Shown one piece after another: positions 33,931 to 42,777 of a DNA stretch of 64,000 nucleotides. Position 1 is the first letter of the stretch, and each line of letters opens with the position of its first letter. The notes beneath the pieces are model-generated. The model saw only the letters and a list, made by a program, of their open reading frames with translations, made no database searches and was not told the origin of the DNA. This DNA comes from Brevibacillus brevis (lineage in GTDB: Bacteria > Bacillota > Bacilli > Brevibacillales > Brevibacillaceae). The DNA lies in contig NZ_CP041767.1 of the NCBI RefSeq assembly GCF_022026395.1, positions 1,189,501 through 1,253,500 on the forward strand, read 5' to 3'. The position numbers and the translations under genes were made by a program.

Positions 33931-35910
33931 GTGAAAGTTGACTTGCGAAATTGGTTTCGAAGCTATCGAACCAAACTCATAATCACATTTCTCTTGATTT
34001 TGTTAGTCCCTTCCCTTGTCGTTGGAAGCCTGGCTTACAATCAAGCGAAACAAGAAATTGCCAAACAGATCTTGGATAGTGCCAACGAAAACGTCGATTT
34101 GGTCAACTCCATCGTCAGCAGTACGTTTGAGGGCAAAAAGAAGGATGCTGACTATTTGGCAAAAGATATCACACCTGGCGTGAAATCAACTGATGTTCAA
34201 AAAGAAATCATGCACCATTTGGATATGTATATGGGTATGCATGCGGACGTGTCCAGTATCAGTTTGGGAACAGTTGACGGACAATACTTCCGCGCTCCCA
34301 AGCAAGAAGTACAGGCAGGGTTTGATCCGCGTACGAGAGACTGGTACAAGAGAGCGATGGAAAACAAGGGAACTGTCGTCGTTACGGACCCATATATTTC
34401 GGCGGTATCAGGTGAGGTTTTAGTAGCGGTAGCAAGAACGACGGAGGATGGCGCTGGGGTTATCTGCATTACAGTTGGGATTGAGCAGATCAAACAACTG
34501 GCAAACTCAGTCAGCATCGGTTCGGACGGAGATGTCATCGTAGTGGACAGCAATAAGAAGTATGTCGTCCACCCGGAAAATCAGGCAGGAACTGTGGCAC
34601 AAGAGAGTTTTTACGACAACTTGTACCAAGGAGAAACAGGTCATTTCAATTACGAGGAGCAAAGCATCCCGAAACAGATTTACTATGTAACGAATCCGGC
34701 TACTGGCTGGAAAATTGCTGGTTCGATGTACTTGTCAGAGGTTGAGGATGCTGCACAGCCGATTTTCGCGCAAACGTTTTGGACGATTACGATCTGCTTG
34801 CTGCTGGGAGCACTCATTGTAGCAGCTGTACTGCGTTCTCTTCTCCGGTCCATTCAGGACGTGAAGGTACATGCGGTTAGAGTGAGCCAAGGTAATTTGA
34901 CTGACCCGATTAAAGTACGGTCAACTGATGAAATCGGTGAGCTCGGCCATGCGTTTAATACGATGCAGGATAACCTGCGGGCGCTCATCTCAGATGTCGA
35001 GACTAGAGCAGAGCAAGTAGCCGCGTCTTCGGAGCAATTGACTGCGAGCGCGCAGCAGACGAGTATTGCAACCGAGCATGTAACGACTGCTGTTCAGGAG
35101 GTAGCTGGTAGCGCGGAACAACAAACAAGCGGAATCGACCAAAATGTGCGCTCACTGCAGGAAATTGCGGAAGGGGTCACACGGATTGTAGAGAGTGTCA
35201 ATGTGTTGTCGGATACTGCTCAGCAAACGACGGTTCAGGCAGAAGAAGGTGGCAGCTTTGTCGAACAAGTCATGAGTCAAATGAAGTCGATTCATGAATC
35301 AGTAGAACAGTCTGATCGCATGACCAAATCGCTCTATGATCGTTCGAAAGAAATTGGGACGATCTCAGATGTCATCAGCGGGATTGCCCAGCAGACGAAT
35401 TTGCTGGCATTGAATGCAGCGATTGAAGCGGCACGGGCTGGTGAGCATGGCAAAGGCTTTGCGGTTGTAGCTACAGAGGTGCGACTGTTGGCTGAGCAAT
35501 CACAATTGTCGGCTAAGCAAATTTCTGAATTGATCACAGAGATTCAACGGGAAACTAAGCAATCCGTCGACAACATGGAAAAAGTCAGACTGGATGTTGA
35601 AGCAGGCTTGAACGTTTCAGAGGAGACGATTCACAAGTTTGAAGGCATTATGGAAAGCACCAGAATGACCAACCCACATATCGCAGAAGTATCCTTGATC
35701 GCACAGCAAATCTTGGCTGCTGTTCAGGAAGTAACTGCGACAGCCAATGTGCTCGTCACCATCGCGAAAAGCAACGCCGAAACAGCCGAGGAAGTAGCAG
35801 CCTCTACCGAGGAGCAGCTCGCCTCCATGCAAGAGATCTCATCCTCCGCTCAATCCTTGTCGTCACTGGCGGAAGAGCTGAAAGTATTGCTCAATAAATT
35901 TACCTATTAA
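33931..35910 (+). CDS. Methyl-accepting chemotaxis protein with dCache sensor
   Basis: A 659-residue receptor: a membrane helix (about 16-36), extracellular double-Cache domain (about 40-275, with [27 protein letters not shown]), second helix (about 280-303), HAMP (304-357), then a long methyl-accepting coiled coil with the conserved tip [32 protein letters not shown]. Double-Cache receptors of this type often bind amino acids or carboxylates; the ligand is unknown. The GTG start is supported mainly by the frame; the ribosome site is weak. A sigma-D-like promoter precedes it. Confidence 0.93.
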   Translation: MKVDLRNWFRSYRTKLIITFLLILLVPSLVVGSLAYNQAKQEIAKQILDSANENVDLVNSIVSSTFEGKKKDADYLAKDITPGVKSTDVQKEIMHHLDMYMGMHADVSSISLGTVDGQYFRAPKQEVQAGFDPRTRDWYKRAMENKGTVVVTDPYISAVSGEVLVAVARTTEDGAGVICITVGIEQIKQLANSVSIGSDGDVIVVDSNKKYVVHPENQAGTVAQESFYDNLYQGETGHFNYEEQSIPKQIYYVTNPATGWKIAGSMYLSEVEDAAQPIFAQTFWTITICLLLGALIVAAVLRSLLRSIQDVKVHAVRVSQGNLTDPIKVRSTDEIGELGHAFNTMQDNLRALISDVETRAEQVAASSEQLTASAQQTSIATEHVTTAVQEVAGSAEQQTSGIDQNVRSLQEIAEGVTRIVESVNVLSDTAQQTTVQAEEGGSFVEQVMSQMKSIHESVEQSDRMTKSLYDRSKEIGTISDVISGIAQQTNLLALNAAIEAARAGEHGKGFAVVATEVRLLAEQSQLSAKQISELITEIQRETKQSVDNMEKVRLDVEAGLNVSEETIHKFEGIMESTRMTNPHIAEVSLIAQQILAAVQEVTATANVLVTIAKSNAETAEEVAASTEEQLASMQEISSSAQSLSSLAEELKVLLNKFTY

Positions 35911-35933
35911 TCTGTGTCCGAAAACAAACGAAG

Positions 35934-35968
35934 CGCCCTGTCTCTTGCAAACGAGCAGGGCGTTTTGC
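35934..35968 (+). terminator. Terminator of the chemoreceptor gene
   Basis: A 7-bp GC-rich stem (35934-35940 with 35956-35962) and T4. Confidence 0.75.
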
Positions 35969-36024
35969 TGTATAGATGTGATACCATATTGGCAACACAA
36001 GCGATATGGGAGGAGATGTGAACG

Positions 36025-36561
36025 ATGAACATGAGGATCAGAATAGAACAAGTAGATGATTATTCCGTTACTGAACAGGTCGTAAAAAGTGCATTCGCGA
36101 ATGCTGAGTTCAGCGATCGCAAAGAACATGAGTTGGTGTCTCGCATCAGAAAATCGGATGCATTCATCCCCGCGTTATCTCTAGTCGCGATTGATGATGA
36201 GAATCAAAAGACCGTGGGACATATTCTTCTCTCGAAAATAAACATTCGCAATGACAATCAGAGCATAGAGTCACTCGGGCTTGCCCCAGTGTCAGTCCTG
36301 CCCGATTACCAAAGCAAAGGCATAGGGAAGAAACTAATTCTCGAAGCCCTCCAAAAAGCCAAAGAACTGGGATACCAATCTGTTGTTGTCCTCGGGCATC
36401 CCGAATATTACCCGAAGTTTGGCTTCCAAAAAGCCTCCCGTTGGGGAATAAAAGCACCTTTCGAAGTACCAGATGAAGTATTTATGGCATTGGAGCTCCA
36501 AGAAAATGCCTTGGCCAATGTTTCTGGAGTTGTTGAATACTCTCGTGCATTTTTTGAATAG
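36025..36561 (+). CDS. GNAT family N-acetyltransferase
   Basis: A 178-residue acetyltransferase of the YhbS-like branch. The acetyl-CoA loop reads LPDYQSKGIGKKLI, and the following VVVLGHPEYYPKFGFQKA is typical of this branch. AGGAGATG is 8 bases before the ATG. The acceptor is unknown. No clear terminator follows before the next gene 95 bases on. Confidence 0.88.
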   Translation: MNMRIRIEQVDDYSVTEQVVKSAFANAEFSDRKEHELVSRIRKSDAFIPALSLVAIDDENQKTVGHILLSKINIRNDNQSIESLGLAPVSVLPDYQSKGIGKKLILEALQKAKELGYQSVVVLGHPEYYPKFGFQKASRWGIKAPFEVPDEVFMALELQENALANVSGVVEYSRAFFE

Positions 36562-36656
36562 GTAGGGATCGTTAATGATTCCTAATTATGGTACTATGAA
36601 TTGCCTACCAATTCGAGAAAAAATGGAATCGCATGTCGGAGGGGAAAAAAGAAGCA

Positions 36657-36998
36657 ATGGAACTCAGGGGAAATGAATCGATCGTGCAAGAGAATATAGC
36701 GGCAAACCTATTCAGAGGAATGGAAGGAGTAGGTGGGAGGTTAACGATTACGAGTGAGAGACTCTATTTTCAACCACACAGTCTCAATATTCAAACACAG
36801 CCTCTCGAATTAAACTTGAATGATATTGCATCCGTTGAAAAGCGAAATACACTATTCGTGATCCCAAACGGAATGAAAATCAAGATGCATAACGGACAAG
36901 AGCATAAATTTGTTGTATGGAAACGAGCGGAGATCATCGGAATCATTCAGGATACAAAAATGAAGCAAAAAATGAAGGTAATCATTAAGACGAGGTAG
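36657..36998 (+). CDS. GRAM/PH-like domain protein
   Basis: A 113-residue protein that looks like a single GRAM (PH-like) domain: VGGRLTITSERLYFQPH, then LNLNDIASVEKRNTLFVIPNGMKIKMHNGQEHKFVVWKR. Such small domains in bacteria are unstudied and may bind lipid or protein. ATG 36657 follows GGAGGGG by 12 bases; ATG 36633 lies upstream of that site and is less likely. Confidence 0.7.
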   Translation: MELRGNESIVQENIAANLFRGMEGVGGRLTITSERLYFQPHSLNIQTQPLELNLNDIASVEKRNTLFVIPNGMKIKMHNGQEHKFVVWKRAEIIGIIQDTKMKQKMKVIIKTR

Positions 36999-37014
36999 CG
37001 GTCCGTTCAATAAA

Positions 37015-37057
37015 AATCGCCCTGTCACAAGCAATACCTGAGCTGAGCAGGGCGATT
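37015..37057. terminator. Terminator between convergent genes
   Basis: A 10-bp stem (37015-37024 with 37048-37057). The T run on the minus strand fits the gene at 37066; it may also end the GRAM gene. Confidence 0.75.
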
Positions 37058-37065
37058 CCCTCATC

Positions 37066-37335
37066 TTACAAATTTCTTGCAATGTGCGGTTTGCTATAAT
37101 GACTGGTACCCCCACCGCCAACCAAAACTCTTCCACCTTGTCTGAAGATGAGCAATTTCCTAGATCCATCTGAGAGCAGTACTGTGACTTTAGCCCGATT
37201 CGCTGTTGCAATATAAATAACGTAACCACTTCGGGAGATTACCGTACGCCAGTTGCGATCGAATTCAGAGCGCAGAACCCGATTGGAATAAACTTGGTTT
37301 TCTACGCGTCTCGCGGTGATTCTTTTGTTTTTCAT
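37066..37335 (-). CDS. Small basic protein, unknown
   Basis: An 89-residue basic protein with a start well supported by AGGAGGTG. Two short beta-rich stretches (GYVIYIATANRAKVTVLLSDGSRKLLIF) suggest a small barrel. A glycine run GGRVLVGGGG follows. No family is recognised. It is a single-gene unit with its own terminator. Confidence 0.6.
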   Translation of the reverse strand: MKNKRITARRVENQVYSNRVLRSEFDRNWRTVISRSGYVIYIATANRAKVTVLLSDGSRKLLIFRQGGRVLVGGGGTSHYSKPHIARNL

Positions 37336-37502
37336 CGAGTAACAACACCTCCTGTCAATCTATCCTATTCATGGAAGAGAAAAAGGAATGGACAAGAGTT
37401 GTAGGCGATTTTACTATTTTCGTTGCAACCATACAGGAAAGGTTCTATGATAATACCAAGGACGGTATTCATTGTAAGAGCCGTAAAAAGGAGTGAAAGA
37501 CA

Positions 37503-37724
37503 ATGGCAAAAAGCCCAGCACGCAAGCAACGGGAAAAGCTGGCCCGTGAAGGCAAAAGAAACCCAGAGCTCAACAGAAGCATTTTCGCATTCGCTGATAT
37601 GAGACAACGGACCACGAAGACCCGAGCAGAAAAACTGAATCAACAGAAACACAAAAGGTCGTTATCCTACCAAAGTGATGATGGCCTTTTTTATTTGCGT
37701 GTGAAGCTTGCTGCAATCGTTTAA
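37503..37724 (+). CDS. Small basic conserved-type protein with a terminator inside its 3' end
   Basis: A 73-residue lysine/arginine-rich protein beginning MAKSPARKQREKLAREGKRNPELNRS, a pattern I associate with a small uncharacterised protein of Bacillaceae. AAAGGAG lies 9 bases upstream. A 13-bp hairpin with T6 lies inside codons 51-63, so many transcripts would end before the stop codon at 37722. The conserved DGLFYL end coincides with the T-rich half. The function is unknown; nucleic-acid or ribosome binding would fit the composition. Confidence 0.65.
   Translation: MAKSPARKQREKLAREGKRNPELNRSIFAFADMRQRTTKTRAEKLNQQKHKRSLSYQSDDGLFYLRVKLAAIV
37654..37692 (+). terminator. Terminator-like hairpin inside the coding region at 37503
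   Basis: A 13-bp stem (37654-37666 with 37677-37689, three GU), 10-nt loop and T6, located 30 bases before the stop codon. Confidence 0.6.
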
Positions 37725-37761
37725 CATAAAGTCATCCCGTACCAAAGTGAGGCATGACATC

Positions 37762-38058
37762 ATGAATAATACCATTCACCCAGAATGCGCGAGAGCCATT
37801 CAACATCTCCTCCAACTGAAGGACCCAAAACGCGAAGACTTTCTGGCGCTGAAAACGCACGGAAATGACCGTTATTCGACAATGGGATGGGAGGAGCTAC
37901 AGACGTACATCAATGAAAAGACCGTCATCATTGTCGAGCAGTTTGAAAATGAACAAAATATTATGTCTGCCCTGCGCTGGGTAGCGAGAGGGTTGCCAGT
38001 TTGGCTAGCAATTCGAAAAGTGCGGGCGGATTATTCGGTGTATGGATACAAGAAGTAG
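37762..38058 (+). CDS. Small soluble protein, unknown
   Basis: A 98-residue protein with helical character (HPECARAIQHLLQLKDPKREDFLAL) and a C-terminal segment GLPVWLAIRKVRADYSVYGYKK. ATG 37762 with GAGG about 9 bases upstream is preferred to the GTG/TTG-led longer frame. No membrane segment or catalytic motif. No family is recognised. Confidence 0.6.
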   Translation: MNNTIHPECARAIQHLLQLKDPKREDFLALKTHGNDRYSTMGWEELQTYINEKTVIIVEQFENEQNIMSALRWVARGLPVWLAIRKVRADYSVYGYKK

Positions 38059-38161
38059 CCTGTCTTTCAAAAAAAATATATGCAAATAATAGAAATAATA
38101 CTGCACGAAGGAAAAGATAGGTCTATTATTGTCAGTATTAGCAATTTTGGAGGGAGACATC

Positions 38162-38863
38162 ATGACAGATTACTTACTTAGCTTACTACAAATTATTATG
38201 ATCAACCTGGTGTTGAGCGGAGACAATGCAGTCGTAATTGCTCTTGCCTGCCGCAACCTGAGCCCAGAGCTGCAGAAAAAAGCTACTTTTTGGGGGAGCT
38301 TCGGTGCAATTGGATTGCGAATCATCCTTACCTTCATTGCCATCTGGCTGTTGAAAATTCCGTTTGTCCAGGTCGTCGGAGGGCTTTTGCTGATCTGGAT
38401 TGCGGTCAAGCTGTTAAAAGGTGAAGATGAGGACAGTCACATTGGTGGGGGAGCGAGTTTTGTTGAGGCACTCAAAACCATTATTTTTGCCGATCTGATT
38501 ATGAGTCTGGACAATGTCATCGCTGTAGCCGGGGCAGCGAACGGAAACCTGGTTTTGGTCATCATCGGTCTTGCCATCAGCATTCCGCTCATCATTTGGG
38601 GAAGCCAGTTGCTGATGAAGCTGATGAACCGTTTTCCCATCATCGTATTGTTGGGGGCGGCTTTGCTCGGATATACAGCAGGAGAAATGATTGTAGGAGA
38701 CAAAGCAGTAGGCAGCTTCCTCGAGGGGGTAATGCCTTCGCTGCATATGATTTTGCCGGTAGCATTGGCACTTCTGGTCATTGTGATTGGAAACTATTTG
38801 AAAAGAAAGGGGAAAAATGTATTAAATAAAGAAGTGACAAATAACCATGCGGAGACACTATAG
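38162..38863 (+). CDS. TerC/YjbE family integral membrane protein
   Basis: A 233-residue protein with seven predicted helices. LSGDNAVVIALACRNL and ADLIMSLDNVIAVAGAANG are the two inverted-repeat motifs with membrane-embedded Asp that define TerC proteins. Some bacterial relatives export manganese. ATG 38162 follows GGAGGGAG by 6 bases. The LysR gene begins 2 bases after the stop, so they are cotranscribed. No yybP-ykoY-type riboswitch fits in the short (100-base) upstream region. Confidence 0.9.
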   Translation: MTDYLLSLLQIIMINLVLSGDNAVVIALACRNLSPELQKKATFWGSFGAIGLRIILTFIAIWLLKIPFVQVVGGLLLIWIAVKLLKGEDEDSHIGGGASFVEALKTIIFADLIMSLDNVIAVAGAANGNLVLVIIGLAISIPLIIWGSQLLMKLMNRFPIIVLLGAALLGYTAGEMIVGDKAVGSFLEGVMPSLHMILPVALALLVIVIGNYLKRKGKNVLNKEVTNNHAETL

Positions 38864-38865
38864 CT

Positions 38866-39738
38866 ATGGAATATCGAGATTGGTACATTCTCCAAACCTT
38901 GTACCAGGAACAAAACATTACAAAGACAGCCGAAAGCCTGTATTTGTCCCAGCCTGCGCTGACCAAAAGATTGCGGCAGATTGAAAAAGAATTTGGCGTA
39001 CAGATCGTGCAACGGGGGAGCAGAGGCGTTCATTTCACTCCTCAAGGCGAGTATTTGGCCAAATGTGCGGATGAAATGCTCCTTAGACTGCGCAATATCA
39101 AGGAGCATGTCTTGAACATGGGCAACGAGGTCAATGGGACGCTCCGGTTGGGGGTTTCCAACTATTTTGCACGGTACAAGCTCCCGATGATCTTGAAAAA
39201 GTTCAAGGAAGCTTATCCAAATGTCGAGTACAAGGTAATGACCGGATGGAGCAAAGACGTCTACAAGTCCGTGTATAATCAGGACGTGCACGTAGGCTTC
39301 GTCCGGGGAAGCTACAACTGGTCCGATCAAAAGCACTTGCTGTTCGAGGAATCGGTCTATGTCGTTTCCACGGAACGTATTCATATCGACGACCTGCCCA
39401 CTCTGCCACGAATCGACTATGAGACGGATCCTATGCTGCTGGCATTAGTGGACAGCTGGTGGACGGAACGATTTTCTCAACCACCACTGATCGGCATGGA
39501 GGTCGACAAAGCGGATACATGTAGTGAAATGGTAGCAAACGGTTTGGGGTACGCCATCCTTCCACGAGGCGTGCTGAATGGCAAAGACGATCTGCACATG
39601 ATCGAGCTGACCACAGCCGAGGGGGAGCCGATCAAACGAAGTACCTGGATGTTTTATCATGCCGACTCGATGGAATTGCAAATGGTCAAGGCATTTGTGC
39701 GCTTCATAGAGCAGGGTGAGATAGCATTCATCGATTAA
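38866..39738 (+). CDS. LysR-family transcriptional regulator
   Basis: A 290-residue LysR protein. The HTH reads NITKTAESLYLSQPALTKRLRQIEKEFG. The effector domain starts near GTLRLGVSNYFARYKLP. It begins 2 bases after the terC stop with a ribosome site inside the terC end, so translation is coupled. The AbrB-family and Tct genes downstream are plausible targets, since LysR proteins often regulate tricarboxylate uptake, but control of terC is also possible. Confidence 0.92.
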   Translation: MEYRDWYILQTLYQEQNITKTAESLYLSQPALTKRLRQIEKEFGVQIVQRGSRGVHFTPQGEYLAKCADEMLLRLRNIKEHVLNMGNEVNGTLRLGVSNYFARYKLPMILKKFKEAYPNVEYKVMTGWSKDVYKSVYNQDVHVGFVRGSYNWSDQKHLLFEESVYVVSTERIHIDDLPTLPRIDYETDPMLLALVDSWWTERFSQPPLIGMEVDKADTCSEMVANGLGYAILPRGVLNGKDDLHMIELTTAEGEPIKRSTWMFYHADSMELQMVKAFVRFIEQGEIAFID

Positions 39739-39751
39739 GCAAGGAAAAAGG

Positions 39752-39789
39752 AACTGCTGGGAATTCCTGAATGGGAGCCAGCAGTTTTT
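39752..39789 (+). terminator. Terminator of terC-lysR
   Basis: A perfect 9-bp stem (39752-39760 with 39778-39786) followed by T5. Confidence 0.8.
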
Positions 39790-39918
39790 ATTATTCACAC
39801 AAGGAATCGCCAACGATAACCATTTTGTATTTTTTCTGCGAGAACAATTGTTTTACACTAGGTGTACCCCCACCCTAGAAGCTTCATACAACGTCGGATA
39901 GTAGGAGAGGGAACGCTT

Positions 39919-40986
39919 ATGCTGTTACGCATTTTGTTTACATTGCTGCTCGGATCACTGGGAGGCTGGCTGTTTGCTACCATTCACAGCCCACTTCCTT
40001 GGCTGCTCGGAGCGCTAGTTATGACAGTGATCTGTAATATGCTTGGGGTCAAAAATCTTTGGATTCCCCGTTGGTTTCGTCAAGCGGGATTGACAGTAAT
40101 CGGGATCACCCTGGGTCTGCGAATGACAGCTGAAATCGTCGAGACGATGACGGGACACATTGGTTTGATGCTCATCACCACGATTTTGACCATCTTGATC
40201 AGTTTGGTGAACGCTTGGATATTTTACAAGGTCTGCCGGGTAGACGGAATAACGGCGATTTTCAGCAATATTCCAGGTGGTTTATCGGAAATGGTGTCGG
40301 TGGGGCAAATGGCGGGAGGAAATCAACAAGTCATCACGATTTTTCACTCGATCCGTGCGATCAGCGTCGTGCTTTGTACCCCTTATCTAGTGACATTTCT
40401 ACCTACGCATGCTGCCATACAGACGGCTACTACAGAACACATGCTGGGGATTGGGCAGACAGTCATGATTCTTGTGGCTGGTCTCATTGGAGCGTTGATT
40501 GCGTCACGCTGTTATATACCCGCCCCGTTCTTGCTAGGTGCCTTGCTCGTGACCGCTTTGATTTCGATGAATACATCGCTTGTGGGAGAGAGTCCTGCGT
40601 TGCCAAGCATCTTGGTCCAAGGAGCTCAAATATTCATCGGGGTCAGCATCGGTCTTGGCTTCAAACGAGAGGACATCGCCAAAAACCGCCGATTCTTTCT
40701 CTTCGGTCTTCTGCATTCCCTGTTCTTGTTCGTCATGGTGATTGTGCTTGCCATCGGCATTTCTTACGTGTCTGCTACCGATATCGTGACGGCGATTTTG
40801 GCGACGGTGCCAGGTGGACTCGCCGAAATGAGCTTGACTGCCTTGGCGACAGGAGCCGATCCGCTCTTAGTGACGGCGTTTCATCTGTTTCGTTTGGTCC
40901 TTGTCCTTACGCTGTTTTCCTTCGGCGCTCGTGCATGGACGAACCGCCACAGCAGGATCAAACAGCCAAAGGAGACCAGCGCCTGA
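39919..40986 (+). CDS. AbrB-family (PF05145) membrane transporter-like protein
   Basis: A 355-residue protein with two homologous halves of four to five helices. Each half holds the family signature, ANIPGGLSEM-like: SNIPGGLSEMVSVGQ in the first and ATVPGGLAEMSLTAL in the second. Despite the name it is unrelated to the DNA-binding AbrB. Family genes commonly stand beside TTT transporters. ATG 39919 follows AGGAGAGGG. The location just ahead of tctCBA suggests a role with carboxylate transport or tolerance. Confidence 0.87.
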   Translation: MLLRILFTLLLGSLGGWLFATIHSPLPWLLGALVMTVICNMLGVKNLWIPRWFRQAGLTVIGITLGLRMTAEIVETMTGHIGLMLITTILTILISLVNAWIFYKVCRVDGITAIFSNIPGGLSEMVSVGQMAGGNQQVITIFHSIRAISVVLCTPYLVTFLPTHAAIQTATTEHMLGIGQTVMILVAGLIGALIASRCYIPAPFLLGALLVTALISMNTSLVGESPALPSILVQGAQIFIGVSIGLGFKREDIAKNRRFFLFGLLHSLFLFVMVIVLAIGISYVSATDIVTAILATVPGGLAEMSLTALATGADPLLVTAFHLFRLVLVLTLFSFGARAWTNRHSRIKQPKETSA

Positions 40987-41012
40987 GACAGTATTACAGT
41001 CAAATTAATAGC

Positions 41013-41053
41013 AAGACCTGTACGTTCCCTGATCGGAACGGCAGGTCTTTTTG
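41013..41053 (+). terminator. Terminator of the AbrB-family gene
   Basis: A stem of 8+6 bp (41013-41020 with 41042-41049; 41023-41028 with 41035-41040) followed by T5. Confidence 0.85.
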
Positions 41054-41113
41054 GCGTGAAAAAAATGAAAATAATCATAAATATAGCGTTTATCCAAATT
41101 ATCTGAACAAACT

Positions 41114-41169
41114 AGGAAGCGTTTTCATCGGATGCTATGATCTCCTTACCATAATTGAAAACGCTATCA
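41114..41169 (+). promoter_or_regulatory. Two cre-like sites flanking the tct promoter
   Basis: TGAAAACGCTATCA (41156-41169) fits the CcpA consensus TGWAARCGYTWNCW at all 14 positions. AGGAAGCGTTTTCA (41114-41127) fits at 12. TATGAT (41136-41141) between them is a possible -10. Catabolite repression of tctCBA is the natural reading. Confidence 0.75.
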
Positions 41170-41187
41170 ACAGAGGGGGTCATAAAG

Positions 41188-42222
41188 ATGAAAAAATCAA
41201 ACAAATGGACGAAGTGGAGCGGAGTACTCCTCACTACGGCAATGGCACTTAGCCTCGCAGCCTGTGGAGGCGGCGGTGGGCAGACGGCTTCCTCTGGAGA
41301 AGCTTCTACCTACCCAGAAAAACCTATCTCGGTTATCGCACCATCGGGCGCAGGCGGAGGCTTGGATAAAACAGCGCGTTCTCTCGCAAAGGTGATGTCA
41401 GCAACGAAGCTGGTAGACAAGACGATCTCGGTCGAAAACAAACCAGGTGGCGGACAGGCAGTAGGCTTGGCTGATTTCGTAACGCAGGACAAGAAAAACA
41501 ACTACAAGCTCCTGCTTCCCTCTACACCAATCGTCATCAACAATGTGAAAAAAGAAGGAAACAGCCCGCATTCTTACAATGATATGACTCCGTTGGCACA
41601 ATTGACGAAAGATTACGGCGCGATCGTAGTAGCTGCCGATTCTCCATACAAGGATCTGAAATCGTTAATGGATGCCATCAAAGCTGATCCAACCAAAGTA
41701 ACGGTTGCAGGCGGTTCTGCTCCTGGCTCGCTTGATCACTTGACCTTTTTGATGCCTGCTGTTAAAGCGGGAATTGATCCGAAATCAGTGAAATACATCT
41801 CTTACGATGGCGGTGGGGAAGCGATCGCATCTCTCTTGGGTGGCAATGCTGATGTACTGGCTACAGATGTATCCGGTTCGGGTGAATACTTGAAATCCGG
41901 CAAAGTAAGAATCCTGGGTGTATCTTCCCCTGAGCGCTTGAAAGGTATGTTCAAGGACATCCCGACGTACAAAGAATCCGGTTATGACACGGAGCTGATC
42001 AACTGGCGCGGTGTATTTGGACCAAAAGACATGACGCCAGATGCTGTTGCTTACTGGGAGCAAAAATTGAAAGCGATGACAGAGACTCCTGAGTGGAAAG
42101 CAGAGCTGGAGGCAAATGGCTGGGACGATGGCTACAAAAACGGTGCAGACTTCAAGAGCTACCTGGGTGAGCAAGAAAAAATGTTCAAGGAAATCCTGGG
42201 CTTGCTCGGAATGGCGAAATAA
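41188..42222 (+). CDS. tctC: TTT-family substrate-binding lipoprotein TctC
   Basis: A 344-residue extracytoplasmic binding protein of the tripartite tricarboxylate transporter family. The signal peptide ends in the lipobox LAAC (Cys26). YPEKPISVIAPSGAGGGLDKTARSLAKV and the later VGLADFVTQ and GGSAPGSLDHLTF segments are characteristic. It binds citrate or another di-/tricarboxylate. GAGGGGG precedes ATG 41188. It is the first gene of the tct operon, downstream of a perfect cre site. Confidence 0.94.
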   Translation: MKKSNKWTKWSGVLLTTAMALSLAACGGGGGQTASSGEASTYPEKPISVIAPSGAGGGLDKTARSLAKVMSATKLVDKTISVENKPGGGQAVGLADFVTQDKKNNYKLLLPSTPIVINNVKKEGNSPHSYNDMTPLAQLTKDYGAIVVAADSPYKDLKSLMDAIKADPTKVTVAGGSAPGSLDHLTFLMPAVKAGIDPKSVKYISYDGGGEAIASLLGGNADVLATDVSGSGEYLKSGKVRILGVSSPERLKGMFKDIPTYKESGYDTELINWRGVFGPKDMTPDAVAYWEQKLKAMTETPEWKAELEANGWDDGYKNGADFKSYLGEQEKMFKEILGLLGMAK

Positions 42223-42303
42223 AAAGTTTTGCTGGGGGATGGAGAAGGAGCGATTCTTCTCCTCCTTCATTCTGGATTCTTGTACGAACAGGAGGGAACA
42301 TAC

Positions 42304-42765
42304 GTGAGCAAAACATTTGACCGCTTCGCCAGTCTGATTTTTCTCGTGTTGGGCGTAGCATTTGTGGTCGGGAGCCAAAACATCTCGGCGAGCGCTTACG
42401 GCAGCAATGTCGGACCAAACATTTTTCCGATGGGACTTGGAAGTCTTCTGATCCTGCTCAGCTTGCGATTATTTTATGAGACGTTCAAATACAAGCAAGA
42501 GGGCAAGAAAGAGAAGGAAAAGCTCGATTACAAACGGTTCCTCATCGTTCTTGTCGCGGCATTATTCTACGTATTGCTTATGGAGGAAATCGGCTACGTG
42601 ATCAGCACCTTCCTGTTCCTTTTCGTTGGATTCCAGACGATGCAGAAAGGGAAATGGCTCAACAGCGTGATCATTTCCAGTGCGTTTTCGTTCGGTGTCT
42701 ACTTGTTGTACGTGGAAGTTCTCGATGGCACATTGCCCGGTTTACCAACATGGTTAGGCTTGTAG
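42304..42765 (+). CDS. tctB: TTT-family small membrane subunit TctB
   Basis: A 153-residue protein with four membrane helices and the TctB pattern GPNIFPMGLGSLLILLSLRL near the N-terminus and FLFLFVGFQ later. The GTG start at 42304 has AGGAGGG 8 bases upstream. A 6-bp hairpin (GGAGAA with TTCTCC) in the 80-base gap after tctC may raise tctC mRNA level relative to the membrane subunits. Confidence 0.9.
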   Translation: MSKTFDRFASLIFLVLGVAFVVGSQNISASAYGSNVGPNIFPMGLGSLLILLSLRLFYETFKYKQEGKKEKEKLDYKRFLIVLVAALFYVLLMEEIGYVISTFLFLFVGFQTMQKGKWLNSVIISSAFSFGVYLLYVEVLDGTLPGLPTWLGL

Positions 42766-42777
42766 GAGGTGGATGAA

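Noticed and set aside
38059..38161. yybP-ykoY manganese riboswitch before the TerC gene
   Set aside because: TerC genes often have one, but the gap is only about 100 bases and holds no terminator and no matching conserved segments.
40215..41252. A 345-codon plus-strand frame overlapping the AbrB-family gene and tctC start
   Set aside because: It is in a second frame through a gene with clear transporter motifs, crosses a terminator and a promoter, and has Arg/Ser/Cys-rich shadow composition.
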